6,353 nt of DNA. It comes from Candidatus Portnoybacteria bacterium CG08_land_8_20_14_0_20_40_83 (GTDB lineage: Bacteria > Patescibacteriota > Minisyncoccia > Portnoybacterales > GWB1-42-6). Where the stretch lies: contig PEYL01000023.1 of NCBI GenBank assembly GCA_002774415.1, positions 1 to 6,353 of the forward strand, read 5' to 3'. Of this stretch, positions 1 through 4,843 are shown piece by piece; position 1 is the first letter of the stretch; every line of letters starts with the position of its first letter. Made by a program: the position numbers and the translations under genes. The notes under the pieces were generated by a model. That model was not told where the DNA came from. It ran no database searches and saw only the letters and a program-made list of their open reading frames with translations.

Positions 1-555
1 TCTCTCTATTAAAATAAAGCTGCCAAAAACAAGAACCATCATTATCGCAAAAACTTTTATGTCGTGCTTAAGCCCTGCTAAATTATGGGCGAAGAAATAG
101 CCTAAAGATATAAACGCTAGAACCCAACCGATGCTTATAAAAATCTGGAACTTCAGAAATTTTCTGAAATTAAACCTGATGGTGCCGGCTGCCACCAGAC
201 TGATATGGTTTAAGTTATACATAAATTTTGAAAGAAAAATAAAAAGCCCGCCATTTTTTGTAATCATCTGCTTAAGCTTATTAAATCTTTGAGGGGTTAT
301 GAAAAGCCATCGTCCGTATTTTGAAACAAAATTCTCCCCGTATCTTTTGCCAAGCTGAAACCAAAAAATATCGCCAAAAAATGTGCCCAGCAGCGCAAAG
401 AAAACGGCGTCCCAAAAATCAATAAAACCGAAGCGGGCTAGCGCGCCGATTATCAGCAACAGTTCCTCTCCCATAAAAATCATCAATAAAAAAATCCCTG
501 CGTAGATTAAATAATGGGGATAGCTTAAAAAATGATACAAAAGTCGCGATAGCAT
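1..555 (-). CDS. DedA/SNARE-associated family membrane protein, C-terminus cut by window edge
   Basis: The open frame begins at an ATG at 553-555 and runs off the left edge after 185 codons without a stop. The protein is very hydrophobic, with membrane segments near residues 16-40, 48-66, 102-124, 136-158 and 168-183. Family signals are GEE at 29-31, GDIFWFQLGKRYG at 61-73 (matching the DedA pattern G-D-x3-Y-x2-G-R-x2-G), and the AAG of the second half at 122-124 after a short amphipathic stretch. DedA proteins move or flip lipids such as polyprenyl phosphate, often coupled to proton flux. The two arginines that many DedA proteins carry before the AAG motif are K110 and N116 here. An in-frame TAG about 40 bases upstream rules out a much longer start. 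No Shine-Dalgarno sequence is visible, and the hairpin repeat ends 4 bases before the start. It is a paralogue of the DedA protein at 4840-5439. Family assignment is fairly sure; substrate unknown. Confidence 0.85.
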   Translation of the reverse strand, partial: MLSRLLYHFLSYPHYLIYAGIFLLMIFMGEELLLIIGALARFGFIDFWDAVFFALLGTFFGDIFWFQLGKRYGENFVSKYGRWLFITPQRFNKLKQMITKNGGLFIFLSKFMYNLNHISLVAAGTIRFNFRKFLKFQIFISIGWVLAFISLGYFFAHNLAGLKHDIKVFAIMMVLVFGSFILIER

Positions 556-559
556 AACA

Positions 560-651
560 AATAGCGATCCGAATCTACGAATGGCATCCGAATGCTACGA
601 ATTTAAATTTGGATAATTCGGATGAGAATTCGGATAATTCGGATCGCTATT
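560..651. repeat. Imperfect 92-bp hairpin made of ATTCGGAT / ATCCGAAT units
   Basis: The outer arms 560-574 (AATAGCGATCCGAAT) and 637-651 are perfect 15-bp inverted repeats. Further in, CGAAT at 578-582 pairs with 628-632 and CATCCGAAT at 585-593 pairs with 616-624, leaving a loop with the palindrome AATTTAAATT at 600-609. The left side carries ATCCGAAT twice (567-574, 586-593) and TACGAAT twice; the right side carries ATTCGGAT three times (616, 628, 637). The element fills almost all of the space between DUF5679 and the DedA gene. There is no good T-run, so it is a poor intrinsic terminator. It is best described as an interspersed hairpin repeat grown by short-unit duplication; its role in the mRNA is unknown. 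Confidence 0.8.
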
Positions 652-660
652 GGAGCACTA

Positions 661-840
661 CTATTTCTTGCCCATTATTCTAAACATCTTGGTGCCGCAT
701 TTCGGGCATATGCCGGTCATTGCCCGACGTTCAACGCCCCCTTTTCCTTTCATTGAAACCTCTCTGGGGTCTTGCATTTCTCTTTTGTCTTTACATTTAA
801 CACAGTAAGCTATTACTGGCTCATTTTTTTCTTCTGCCAT
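661..840 (-). CDS. DUF5679 family small zinc-ribbon protein
   Basis: A 59-residue protein running from an ATG at 838-840 to TAG at 661-663. It has a four-cysteine ribbon: CVKC at residues 13-16 and CPKC at 45-48, followed by GTKMFRI. This is the DUF5679 pattern (Y-C-x2-C-x2-K-R-E-M, then G-x-C-P-x-C-G-T-K-M-F). Length is usual for the family. The function is not established; the fold suggests zinc binding and a possible role in contacting nucleic acid or protein. The start is preceded by no clear ribosome binding site: the bases just upstream (842-861) form one arm of an inverted repeat, so initiation may depend on RNA structure or be weak. An in-frame TGA at 892-894 limits the N-terminus. 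It probably shares transcripts with the downstream DedA gene. Confidence 0.85.
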   Translation of the reverse strand: MAEEKNEPVIAYCVKCKDKREMQDPREVSMKGKGGVERRAMTGICPKCGTKMFRIMGKK

Positions 841-841
841 A

Positions 842-975
842 CCAGGTAGTGAAAATTCGACAAGCTCTTTTAAAAGAAAAATTGCCTGCCTTCATTCGCA
901 CTATCGGTACCAAATAGTAAAATCGACATAGTTTTTATCCCACAAAAGCGGGTCAGTCGAATTTCTACTACCTGG
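842..975. repeat. 134-bp element with 20-bp inverted-repeat ends, next to the DUF5679 start
   Basis: The left end CCAGGTAGTGAAAATTCGAC (842-861) and the right end (956-975) are inverted copies matching at 18 of 20 positions, and both contain the tetranucleotide GTAG when read outside-in. The interior (862-955) is AT-rich and has no gene. The left end stops one base before the DUF5679 ATG, so in the mRNA the last arm would cover the ribosome entry region. Either a small non-autonomous mobile element or a structured 5' leader could explain it; the sequence alone does not decide. No target-site duplication is obvious. Confidence 0.7.
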
Positions 976-1027
976 CATATAAAATATGTTTATTTGATTA
1001 TGTAAATTATGTTCGCTGACCCATTTT

Positions 1028-1048
1028 CCCCGACCAAACGGGGTTTTT
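1028..1048 (+). terminator. Small GC hairpin followed by T5 (terminator-like on the plus strand)
   Basis: CCCCG (1028-1032), a six-base loop and CGGGG (1039-1043) form a 5-bp stem followed by TTTTT at 1044-1048. This has the form of a short intrinsic terminator for plus-strand transcription, but no plus-strand gene lies upstream. On the minus strand there is no T-run after the stem, so there it would be just a hairpin in the DUF5679 leader. It may protect the leader from antisense transcription or have no function. Confidence 0.35.
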
Positions 1049-1089
1049 AATCTTGGGCCATATTCGACCTCTTAAATGCCTCCTTAATG

Positions 1090-1106
1090 ATTATACATAT
1101 ATTATA
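1090..1106 (-). promoter_or_regulatory. Tandem TATAAT boxes, candidate promoter for DUF5679
   Basis: On the minus strand the sequence ATGTATAAT occurs twice, 11 bases apart, giving perfect -10 hexamers at 1101-1106 and 1090-1095. The -35 positions are poor: a 17-base spacer from the upstream box lands on CTGGCT inside the flank of the 1128-1239 repeat. AAGGAGG follows at 1079-1085 but has no start codon 5-12 bases downstream. The first real gene downstream is DUF5679, about 245 bases away. The -10 matches could arise by chance in such AT-rich DNA. Confidence 0.4.
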
Positions 1107-1127
1107 CATAAATATGCGTAAATAGCC

Positions 1128-1239
1128 AGCCCCGTTAGAAGTTTTTATCCACATGCTGGTTTTTTCACAAATAAAGCCGCAGGCGATTCGCTAGAAGCTA
1201 TCTTGTAACCTCCATGCCAGATGAACTTCTAACGGGGCT
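1128..1239. repeat. 112-bp element with perfect 16-bp inverted-repeat ends
   Basis: AGCCCCGTTAGAAGTT at 1128-1143 is repeated exactly inverted at 1224-1239. The 80-base interior has no gene; it includes one TTATCCACA motif (1145-1153) and, on the minus strand, a short open stretch ending in TAG. The ends are GC-rich compared with the surroundings. The size and perfect ends fit a miniature inverted-repeat element or a repeat moved by a REP-type transposase, but no transposase gene is in the window. It sits between a terminator and a candidate promoter. Confidence 0.75.
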
Positions 1240-1271
1240 AGCCCTTTAATTCACAGGTAAGTTTTTGAAAG

Positions 1272-1303
1272 AAAAAAGGCTGATTTTTAATAATCAGCCT
1301 TTT
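1272..1303 (-). terminator. Rho-independent terminator after the 75-aa gene
   Basis: A 12-bp perfect stem, AAAAGGCTGATT (1274-1285) with AATCAGCCTTTT (1292-1303), and a six-base loop. On the minus strand it is followed directly by a T-run (A-run on plus at 1272-1277). It lies 27 bases beyond the stop codon at 1331 and closes the two-gene unit 1954-1331. Confidence 0.85.
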
Positions 1304-1330
1304 GTAAATAAAATAGTCGCTATCTAATGA

Positions 1331-1558
1331 TTAACGAACTATTAATCCCCCGTATTTTTCGACGACTTGCTCAACTTTCGCCTCTAATTTGCTGACCTGC
1401 TCGGGAGGACATTCCGGTAAGTCAATTATTAATTGCGTCTCCTTTTTCGGTCCTTTTCTTTTATCCCGGCCGGGTTCAACTATGCAATCAAGGTCATCTA
1501 GGTCGCCGCAAGCATCTACTGCCAAACAATGTTTCTTAAAAACTGCCGATATAGCCAT
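1331..1558 (-). CDS. Small hypothetical protein (75 aa) downstream of a zincin
   Basis: I do not recognise this family. The start is well supported: AAAGGAGGG (1565-1573) fills the 15-base gap after the preceding gene's stop and places GGAGG 7 bases from the ATG. The N-terminal half holds three cysteines (C11, C17, C25) around an acidic patch GDLDDLD at 18-24, then a basic stretch RDKRKGPKK at 31-39. The C-terminal half reads as a strand (TQLIIDL), then a helix (about 52-68) and a strand (GLIV), with a fourth cysteine at 50. No signal peptide or membrane segment is seen, so it should be cytoplasmic. The cysteines could bind metal, but their spacing matches no ribbon I know. It is co-transcribed with the metallopeptidase at 1574-1954 and followed by a terminator. 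That pairing might mean a partner or substrate; this is inference only. Confidence 0.7.
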   Translation of the reverse strand: MAISAVFKKHCLAVDACGDLDDLDCIVEPGRDKRKGPKKETQLIIDLPECPPEQVSKLEAKVEQVVEKYGGLIVR

Positions 1559-1573
1559 TTTAAGCCCTCCTTT

Positions 1574-1954
1574 CTATTGCTTCAAATTGCGTTTCTTCTC
1601 TATTTTTCTTAACTCATCCTCGCCAAAACCAAAATGATGGGCAATTTCATGCCAGACGGTATTTTTTACGATTTCTTTTATTTTGTCTGACGTCCGCGCA
1701 TATTGCTCAATTGAATTTTTAAAGATAGTGATTTTGTCAGGCAAAGCCGAGTAATAAGCGCCGCGCTTTATCTGCGGCACCCCTTCATAAAGGCCGAAAA
1801 GCGTATAGTTCTTTCGCAGTTTCAATTTCTTTGTTTGTTCCTGATTCGGCTCATCTTCAACCACAACAGCCACGTTCTTCAGTTTTTTGAGAAATTTCTG
1901 CGGAATTTCCGCTATCCCTTTATCCACTAATTCCTCGAATTGATCTAATTCCAT
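1574..1954 (-). CDS. Zincin-like metallopeptidase family protein (minimal metalloprotease)
   Basis: A 126-residue cytoplasmic protein of the Zincin_1 (PF06262-like) minimal metalloprotease family. The active site is HEIAHHFGFGEDE at 102-114: H102 and H106 are zinc ligands, E103 is the catalytic base, and one of the acidic residues E112/D113 is the likely third ligand. The upstream family signature is LFGLYEGVP at 52-60. Length is usual for the group. Substrate unknown. No signal peptide is present. The start is unusual: no Shine-Dalgarno sequence precedes the ATG, but an extended -10 element (TGCTATTAT, 1962-1970) ends 7 bases before it, so the transcript probably begins at or next to the start codon. 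The gene leads a two-gene unit with the 75-aa protein. Confidence 0.85.
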   Translation of the reverse strand: MELDQFEELVDKGIAEIPQKFLKKLKNVAVVVEDEPNQEQTKKLKLRKNYTLFGLYEGVPQIKRGAYYSALPDKITIFKNSIEQYARTSDKIKEIVKNTVWHEIAHHFGFGEDELRKIEKKRNLKQ

Positions 1955-1961
1955 GGATTTA

Positions 1962-1990
1962 ATAATAGCACATTTTCAAAAATAATGCAA
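1962..1990 (-). promoter_or_regulatory. Extended -10 promoter giving a likely leaderless mRNA for the metallopeptidase
   Basis: On the minus strand TG-C-TATTAT (1962-1970) is a good extended -10; a weak -35 TTGCAT sits at 1985-1990 with a 17-base spacer. The A of the ATG lies 8 bases after the -10 hexamer, close to where RNA polymerase normally starts. This agrees with the lack of a ribosome binding site. Confidence 0.5.
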
Positions 1991-1992
1991 AT

Positions 1993-2035
1993 AAAAAGAG
2001 GGCCTGCTAAGATTACTACGGCAATCTTAGCAGGC
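1993..2035 (-). terminator. Rho-independent terminator after the DnaB N-domain gene
   Basis: A 13-bp perfect stem, GCCTGCTAAGATT (2002-2014) with AATCTTAGCAGGC (2023-2035), loop of eight bases. On the minus strand it is followed by CCTC and then five T (A-run on plus at 1993-1997). It begins 7 bases after the stop codon at 2043-2045. Confidence 0.8.
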
Positions 2036-2042
2036 TTTAAGT

Positions 2043-2588
2043 TTACGCCCTTCGTTTCACTTCGACGATTAATTCATCAATCATCGTTTTTATTTTTCTC
2101 ATTTTACTTATAATCACCCGCATCTCATCCTCATTGTTCGCCCTTTCAATTACCTCCCAGCCAATGCTGATTATCTTACGGAGCAGATATTTCTGGACGA
2201 TGATATGGGCATAATGCTCGGCATTGGCCGGGCAATATCCTGCTGTCTTCATGGTTGGCGCTTCTTTGAGAAAAAGCTGGTCTAAGTAGTACGTGCCCCC
2301 AACCGTGTCCAACTTGTCCTGCCGCCTCAGCTCATCTATCAATGTAATCAAATCGATTGTGCCTCCCCTTTTTAAAATGCTTATCATCGCCCGATAGATA
2401 ATTTCGTGCGCATGCCGATAAAATTCCTCTCCAGAGTCAGAAATTATATCCCTGGCCTCGGATGCGACTTGATTGTCAAAAAATATCGTCTGTAATAATA
2501 CTATTTCTGCTTCAACTGCCTGCGGCGGGATTTTCCGAATGAAATCGATTGTCTTTATTTCCTCTCCTTCTCGCTTTCCTTTTTTCAT
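2043..2588 (-). CDS. Stand-alone DnaB helicase N-terminal-domain protein, no ATPase domain
   Basis: 181 residues matching only the N-terminal domain of replicative helicase DnaB (PF00772). PPQAVEAEIVLLQ at 21-33 corresponds to the PPQ-x-x-E-A-E start of DnaB; FYRHAHEIIYRAM at 56-68 and IDLITLIDELRR at 78-89 followed by VGGTYYLDQL at 96-105 follow in the usual order; ANAEHYAHIIVQKYLLRK at 121-138 is the last helix pair. Residues 150-181 form a charged helix and the protein then stops. The RecA-like ATPase domain (Walker A, about 280 further residues in normal DnaB) is absent. A perfect AAGGAGG (2598-2604) stands 9 bases before the ATG, a strong promoter precedes it and a strong terminator follows, so it looks like a deliberate small gene rather than a truncation. 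In DnaB this domain makes the hexamer collar and contacts primase. This protein could bind DnaB, primase or a loader as a regulator, or serve another role; that is inference. Confidence 0.85.
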   Translation of the reverse strand: MKKGKREGEEIKTIDFIRKIPPQAVEAEIVLLQTIFFDNQVASEARDIISDSGEEFYRHAHEIIYRAMISILKRGGTIDLITLIDELRRQDKLDTVGGTYYLDQLFLKEAPTMKTAGYCPANAEHYAHIIVQKYLLRKIISIGWEVIERANNEDEMRVIISKMRKIKTMIDELIVEVKRRA

Positions 2589-2632
2589 TCCTTGCCACCT
2601 CCTTGTTTTTTATAGAACTTTCCTGATAAATA

Positions 2633-2661
2633 ACTATATCAATTTACTATCCGCCAGTCAA
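2633..2661 (-). promoter_or_regulatory. Strong sigma70-type promoter for the DnaB N-domain gene
   Basis: On the minus strand TTGACT (2656-2661), a 17-base spacer and TATAGT (2633-2638): each hexamer matches the consensus at five of six positions. The -35 overlaps the TGA stop of the 110-aa gene (2658-2660). The predicted start near 2626 gives a leader of about 38 bases containing the AAGGAGG site. Confidence 0.7.
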
Positions 2662-2990
2662 TTTTTCTCTTTATTCAAAATCTCCCAAACCTCCTCCGGA
2701 ATCGGCGGCGGCTCGTGAATCGGACTTATCCCCGGATATCTCCAGGCGCTGATAATTGTAATTTTTCCTGGACTTTTAACTTTTTGCTGGTACATTACCC
2801 AAATCTCATACGGCCTTTTCTTTGAACCAGCTGGCTGCATTGAAGCAATTGTATCTGGCGCAATTCCGATTTCTTTTCTTTTTGGAAAACGCAAAACCCT
2901 TTTTATCCGGCTGACGGATAAATTATATTGGCGCAATTTTTTCAGGCTATGCTGCGTCCATTGTAAATCTTTTGGAAAATCCAATTTCAT
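2658..2990 (-). CDS. Conserved-looking hypothetical protein, DUF4258-like pattern (110 aa)
   Basis: A 110-residue soluble protein. WTQHSLKKLRQYNLS at 11-25 then RIKRVLRFPKRKE at 28-40 recall the start of DUF4258 and related small RelE/BrnT-like folds (a histidine, a basic helix, then an I-x2-V-L helix followed by P). A central strand pair is YEIWVMYQ at 61-68 and ITIISAWRYPG at 77-87, and the tail is proline-rich (EPPPIPEEVWEIL). The similarity is a visual impression, not a proven match. The gene starts 8 bases after the stop of the sugar transferase, and the only ribosome-binding-like site (AGAAGGA) is 15 bases from the ATG, so translation is probably coupled to the upstream gene. No antitoxin-like partner is adjacent. 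The Arg/Lys-rich N-terminal half would allow nucleic-acid binding, but the function is unknown. Confidence 0.7.
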   Translation of the reverse strand: MKLDFPKDLQWTQHSLKKLRQYNLSVSRIKRVLRFPKRKEIGIAPDTIASMQPAGSKKRPYEIWVMYQQKVKSPGKITIISAWRYPGISPIHEPPPIPEEVWEILNKEKN

Positions 2991-2998
2991 TTTAAAAT

Positions 2999-3652
2999 TT
3001 ATATTCCTTCTGCTTTAAACCATGGCTTAAATGTTTTTAAAATAACTTTTATATCATTTAAAACTATCCCAAATGCAGAGTTTTTTTGGCAAAATTCAAT
3101 ATATGATTTATCCAATTCCTCTTCGGAATGCTTGAATTTCTTTGCTTTCGCGGCTTGAAAGTAGCCCGTTAAACCAGACTTTATTATGTATTTTGAATAA
3201 TTGCCGCGCTCCAGCAACTTTTGTGAATTACATATATTTGTTGGCCTCGGCCCGACCAAGCTCATATCTCCTTTTAAAATATTAATAAATTGGGGCAATT
3301 CGTCCAGATAAGTCCGCCGCAAGACCCGCCCTACATAGGTTAAGTTTGCATGGTTTCTCTCTAATGTCTTTGTCTCGATGCAACCGCGCTCATTGGGCGA
3401 GGAAGCCAAAGCCGAATTTTTAAAAATTCTGAATTTTAAAATTTCAAATTCCTCGCCGTCCAAAATTCTTATTTCGTTATAAAAAATATTTCCGCGAGAG
3501 GAAGGAAAAAAGATTTATTCTCCTATCATTGCCAAAATAATTAAAACCCAAACCGGCGAAAATAAAATCAGGGCAAAGATGCTGCCCAAAATGTCAAATA
3601 CTCTTTTTGCCAAAGGCATTTCTACTTTCTCTAAGTTTTCCAAATTCGTCAT
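2999..3652 (-). pseudogene. Polyprenyl-phosphate sugar transferase (PglC/WcaJ-type) split by an in-frame TAA
   Basis: The full frame runs from ATG at 3650-3652 to TAA at 2999-3001, but codon 46 is TAA (3515-3517). Before it lies the N-terminal part: LAKRVFDILGSIFALIL at 14-30 followed by FSPVW, the re-entrant membrane helix with the conserved Ser-Pro. After it, in the same frame, come GNIFYNEIRI, EFEILKFR, RRTYLDELPQ with the catalytic Asp-Glu, GDMSLVGPRP and SGLTGYFQA, ending in the usual place. Restored length is about 217 residues, normal for a monotopic phosphoglycosyltransferase, which moves a sugar phosphate from a nucleotide sugar to a polyprenyl phosphate at the inner membrane face. 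There is no second lesion. A gene call from TTG at 3461-3463 would give 154 residues lacking the membrane helix and part of the conserved core, so I treat the locus as one broken gene. The ATG is 3 bases after the GT4 stop. Alternatives are a sequencing error, readthrough or reinitiation: AGGAG (3520-3524) lies just before the stop. Confidence 0.8.
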
Positions 3653-3655
3653 AAT

Positions 3656-4843
3656 TTATTTTTTCATCGCGATAACTTTTGAGTATATTTTCTCCCATTG
3701 TCTGGCAATATTTTCTGCCGAGAAATTTTGCGCAAATTTATGACCGCCCTGGCCGAGCTCCTGCATTTTTGAATGATTTTGAAATAAATAGATTATTTTT
3801 TCTGCCATTGCTTTATAATCGCCTGCTTCAACCAATAAACCGTTTTTGGAATTTATATATTCGGGCAGAGCCAATGAATTAACCCCGACAACCGGCAGTC
3901 CGCAGGCCATTGCCTGCAGCATCGTGATGCTTTGAGTTTCCGAAGTGCTGGCAATCGCGAAAATGTCACAACCCTGATAAAGTCTGACTAACGTCGGTTT
4001 ATCAAGAATGCCAAAAATTTTGACATTTCTATCTAAGCCAAGCTCTTGTATCAGAATTTTTAAATTAGACAGGCTGTTTCCGTGGCCGGCAATCGCGAAA
4101 TTAACATCGGGAATTTTTTCCTTAACGATAGCCAAAGCACGGACAATAACATCAATCTTCTTCTCTGCCGCAATGCGGCCCGGATAAAAAATAGTGCTGG
4201 GTGTCAATTTAAATTCTTTTTTAGCTTCTAATCGCTTCCGTTCTGAGCCGGGTAAAAAAGATTCTGTATCTATAGGGTTTGAAATGACCTGATGGGGTTT
4301 TAAAAAACCATTTTTTACCATTTCGTCAAACACGCAATTTGACGGCGCGGTTACGTAATCACAGCAATTATAATACCAAGCATCATAATGCAAAGCATAC
4401 GTCTTGAACCATTCTGCATGAATTGGGCTATAACGAATAAATTCGCGAAGATAGGTGTGATTCGTCCCGACAAGCGGTATTTTTAAAAATTTGGCAGCCG
4501 TTAAAGCTTCCAATCCCACACCATATATAAGCTGGGTATGAATTATATCGGGATTAATTTTTTTCACTTTCAGCCACCGCCAGAGGCTCGGAAGGACCAT
4601 GCGCGCCTGGGAGCTTGATCCGGAAAAAGGAATTGATCCCAAACGGTAAATTTTTACTGATTTTCCCAGATCAAGCTCTCTTTTAGGCAAGCCTGATTTC
4701 TTAAAGTTTTTTAACGAGTATTTGGGCACAAAAAAAACAACTTGATGCCCGAACTTAACCAGTTCTTTTGCTAAATTTATGATTGAATCAGAAACACCGC
4801 TTAATTCCGGATAAAAATTATCAGAAAAAATGGCAATTCTCAT
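3656..4843 (-). CDS. GT4 family glycosyltransferase (GT-B fold)
   Basis: 395 residues, normal for the family. The N-terminal Rossmann domain opens with MRIAIFSDNFYPELSGV, where the SGV loop takes the acceptor or nucleotide sugar; the GTNHT stretch at 126-130 is usual for the family. The C-terminal domain begins near 215 and holds YPGRIAAEKKID at 220-231, with R223 and K228 placed to bind the diphosphate, then AGHG at 252-255 and SETQSITMLQAMACGLPVV at 301-319. GT4 enzymes usually have E-x7-E at this last site to hold the sugar and ribose; here it is E302-x7-Q310. The closest relatives by look are retaining alpha-glycosyltransferases that glycosylate diacylglycerol or lipid-linked sugars. No signal peptide; likely bound to the inner membrane surface. 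Its ATG overlaps the DedA stop (ATGA, 4840-4843) and the sugar transferase follows after 3 bases, so all three are translationally coupled. The exact sugar and acceptor cannot be told. Confidence 0.9.
   Translation of the reverse strand: MRIAIFSDNFYPELSGVSDSIINLAKELVKFGHQVVFFVPKYSLKNFKKSGLPKRELDLGKSVKIYRLGSIPFSGSSSQARMVLPSLWRWLKVKKINPDIIHTQLIYGVGLEALTAAKFLKIPLVGTNHTYLREFIRYSPIHAEWFKTYALHYDAWYYNCCDYVTAPSNCVFDEMVKNGFLKPHQVISNPIDTESFLPGSERKRLEAKKEFKLTPSTIFYPGRIAAEKKIDVIVRALAIVKEKIPDVNFAIAGHGNSLSNLKILIQELGLDRNVKIFGILDKPTLVRLYQGCDIFAIASTSETQSITMLQAMACGLPVVGVNSLALPEYINSKNGLLVEAGDYKAMAEKIIYLFQNHSKMQELGQGGHKFAQNFSAENIARQWEKIYSKVIAMKK

Larger units (their letters stand above)
841..1330. other. 490-bp gene-free region rich in inverted repeats and minus-strand signals
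   Basis: No convincing gene lies here. Reading along the minus strand it contains a terminator for the 75-aa gene (1272-1303), an inverted-repeat element (1128-1239), two TATAAT boxes (1101-1106, 1090-1095), an AAGGAGG ribosome-binding-like site with no start codon at usable distance (1079-1085), a GC hairpin (1028-1043), and a second inverted-repeat element (842-975) that stops one base before the DUF5679 start. GGGTCAG at 950-956 is also complementary to CTGACCC at 1016-1022. If transcription starts near 1085, the DUF5679 mRNA has a leader of roughly 240 bases with several competing stems. Confidence 0.6.

Noticed and set aside
560..651. CRISPR array
   Set aside because: The repeated unit is only 8 bases, occurs in both orientations and has no spacers of regular length.
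1145..1153. TTATCCACA, a perfect DnaA-box sequence (also at 5181-5189)
   Set aside because: Only isolated copies; the one at 5181-5189 is within the DedA coding sequence. No cluster, no AT-rich unwinding region with repeats and no dnaA or dnaN gene, so no replication origin is claimed.
1128..1239. tRNA or other known structured RNA gene
   Set aside because: The fold is one long terminal stem without cloverleaf arms or a CCA-adjacent acceptor pattern.
1389..1637. Plus-strand open frame of 82 codons
   Set aside because: It lies opposite the well-supported 75-aa and zincin genes, has no ribosome binding site and its translation is low in charged conserved motifs.
2658..2990. Toxin-antitoxin module
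   Set aside because: The neighbouring genes are a sugar transferase and a DnaB N-domain protein; neither resembles an antitoxin, and the toxin-like similarity is only a visual impression.
2999..3463. A complete 154-aa sugar transferase starting at TTG 3461-3463
   Set aside because: The bases between this TTG and the upstream TAA still encode conserved sugar-transferase sequence in frame, and the membrane helix lies upstream, so this is the downstream part of a broken gene.
3515..3517. Alternative genetic code as the explanation for the internal stop
   Set aside because: The codon is TAA, which also ends several other genes here (for example 2043-2045 and 5613-5615); TGA also acts as a stop at 2658-2660 and 4840-4842.
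3679..3882. Plus-strand open frame opposite the GT4 gene
   Set aside because: Shadow of the coding strand; the GT4 protein has clear motifs throughout this region.
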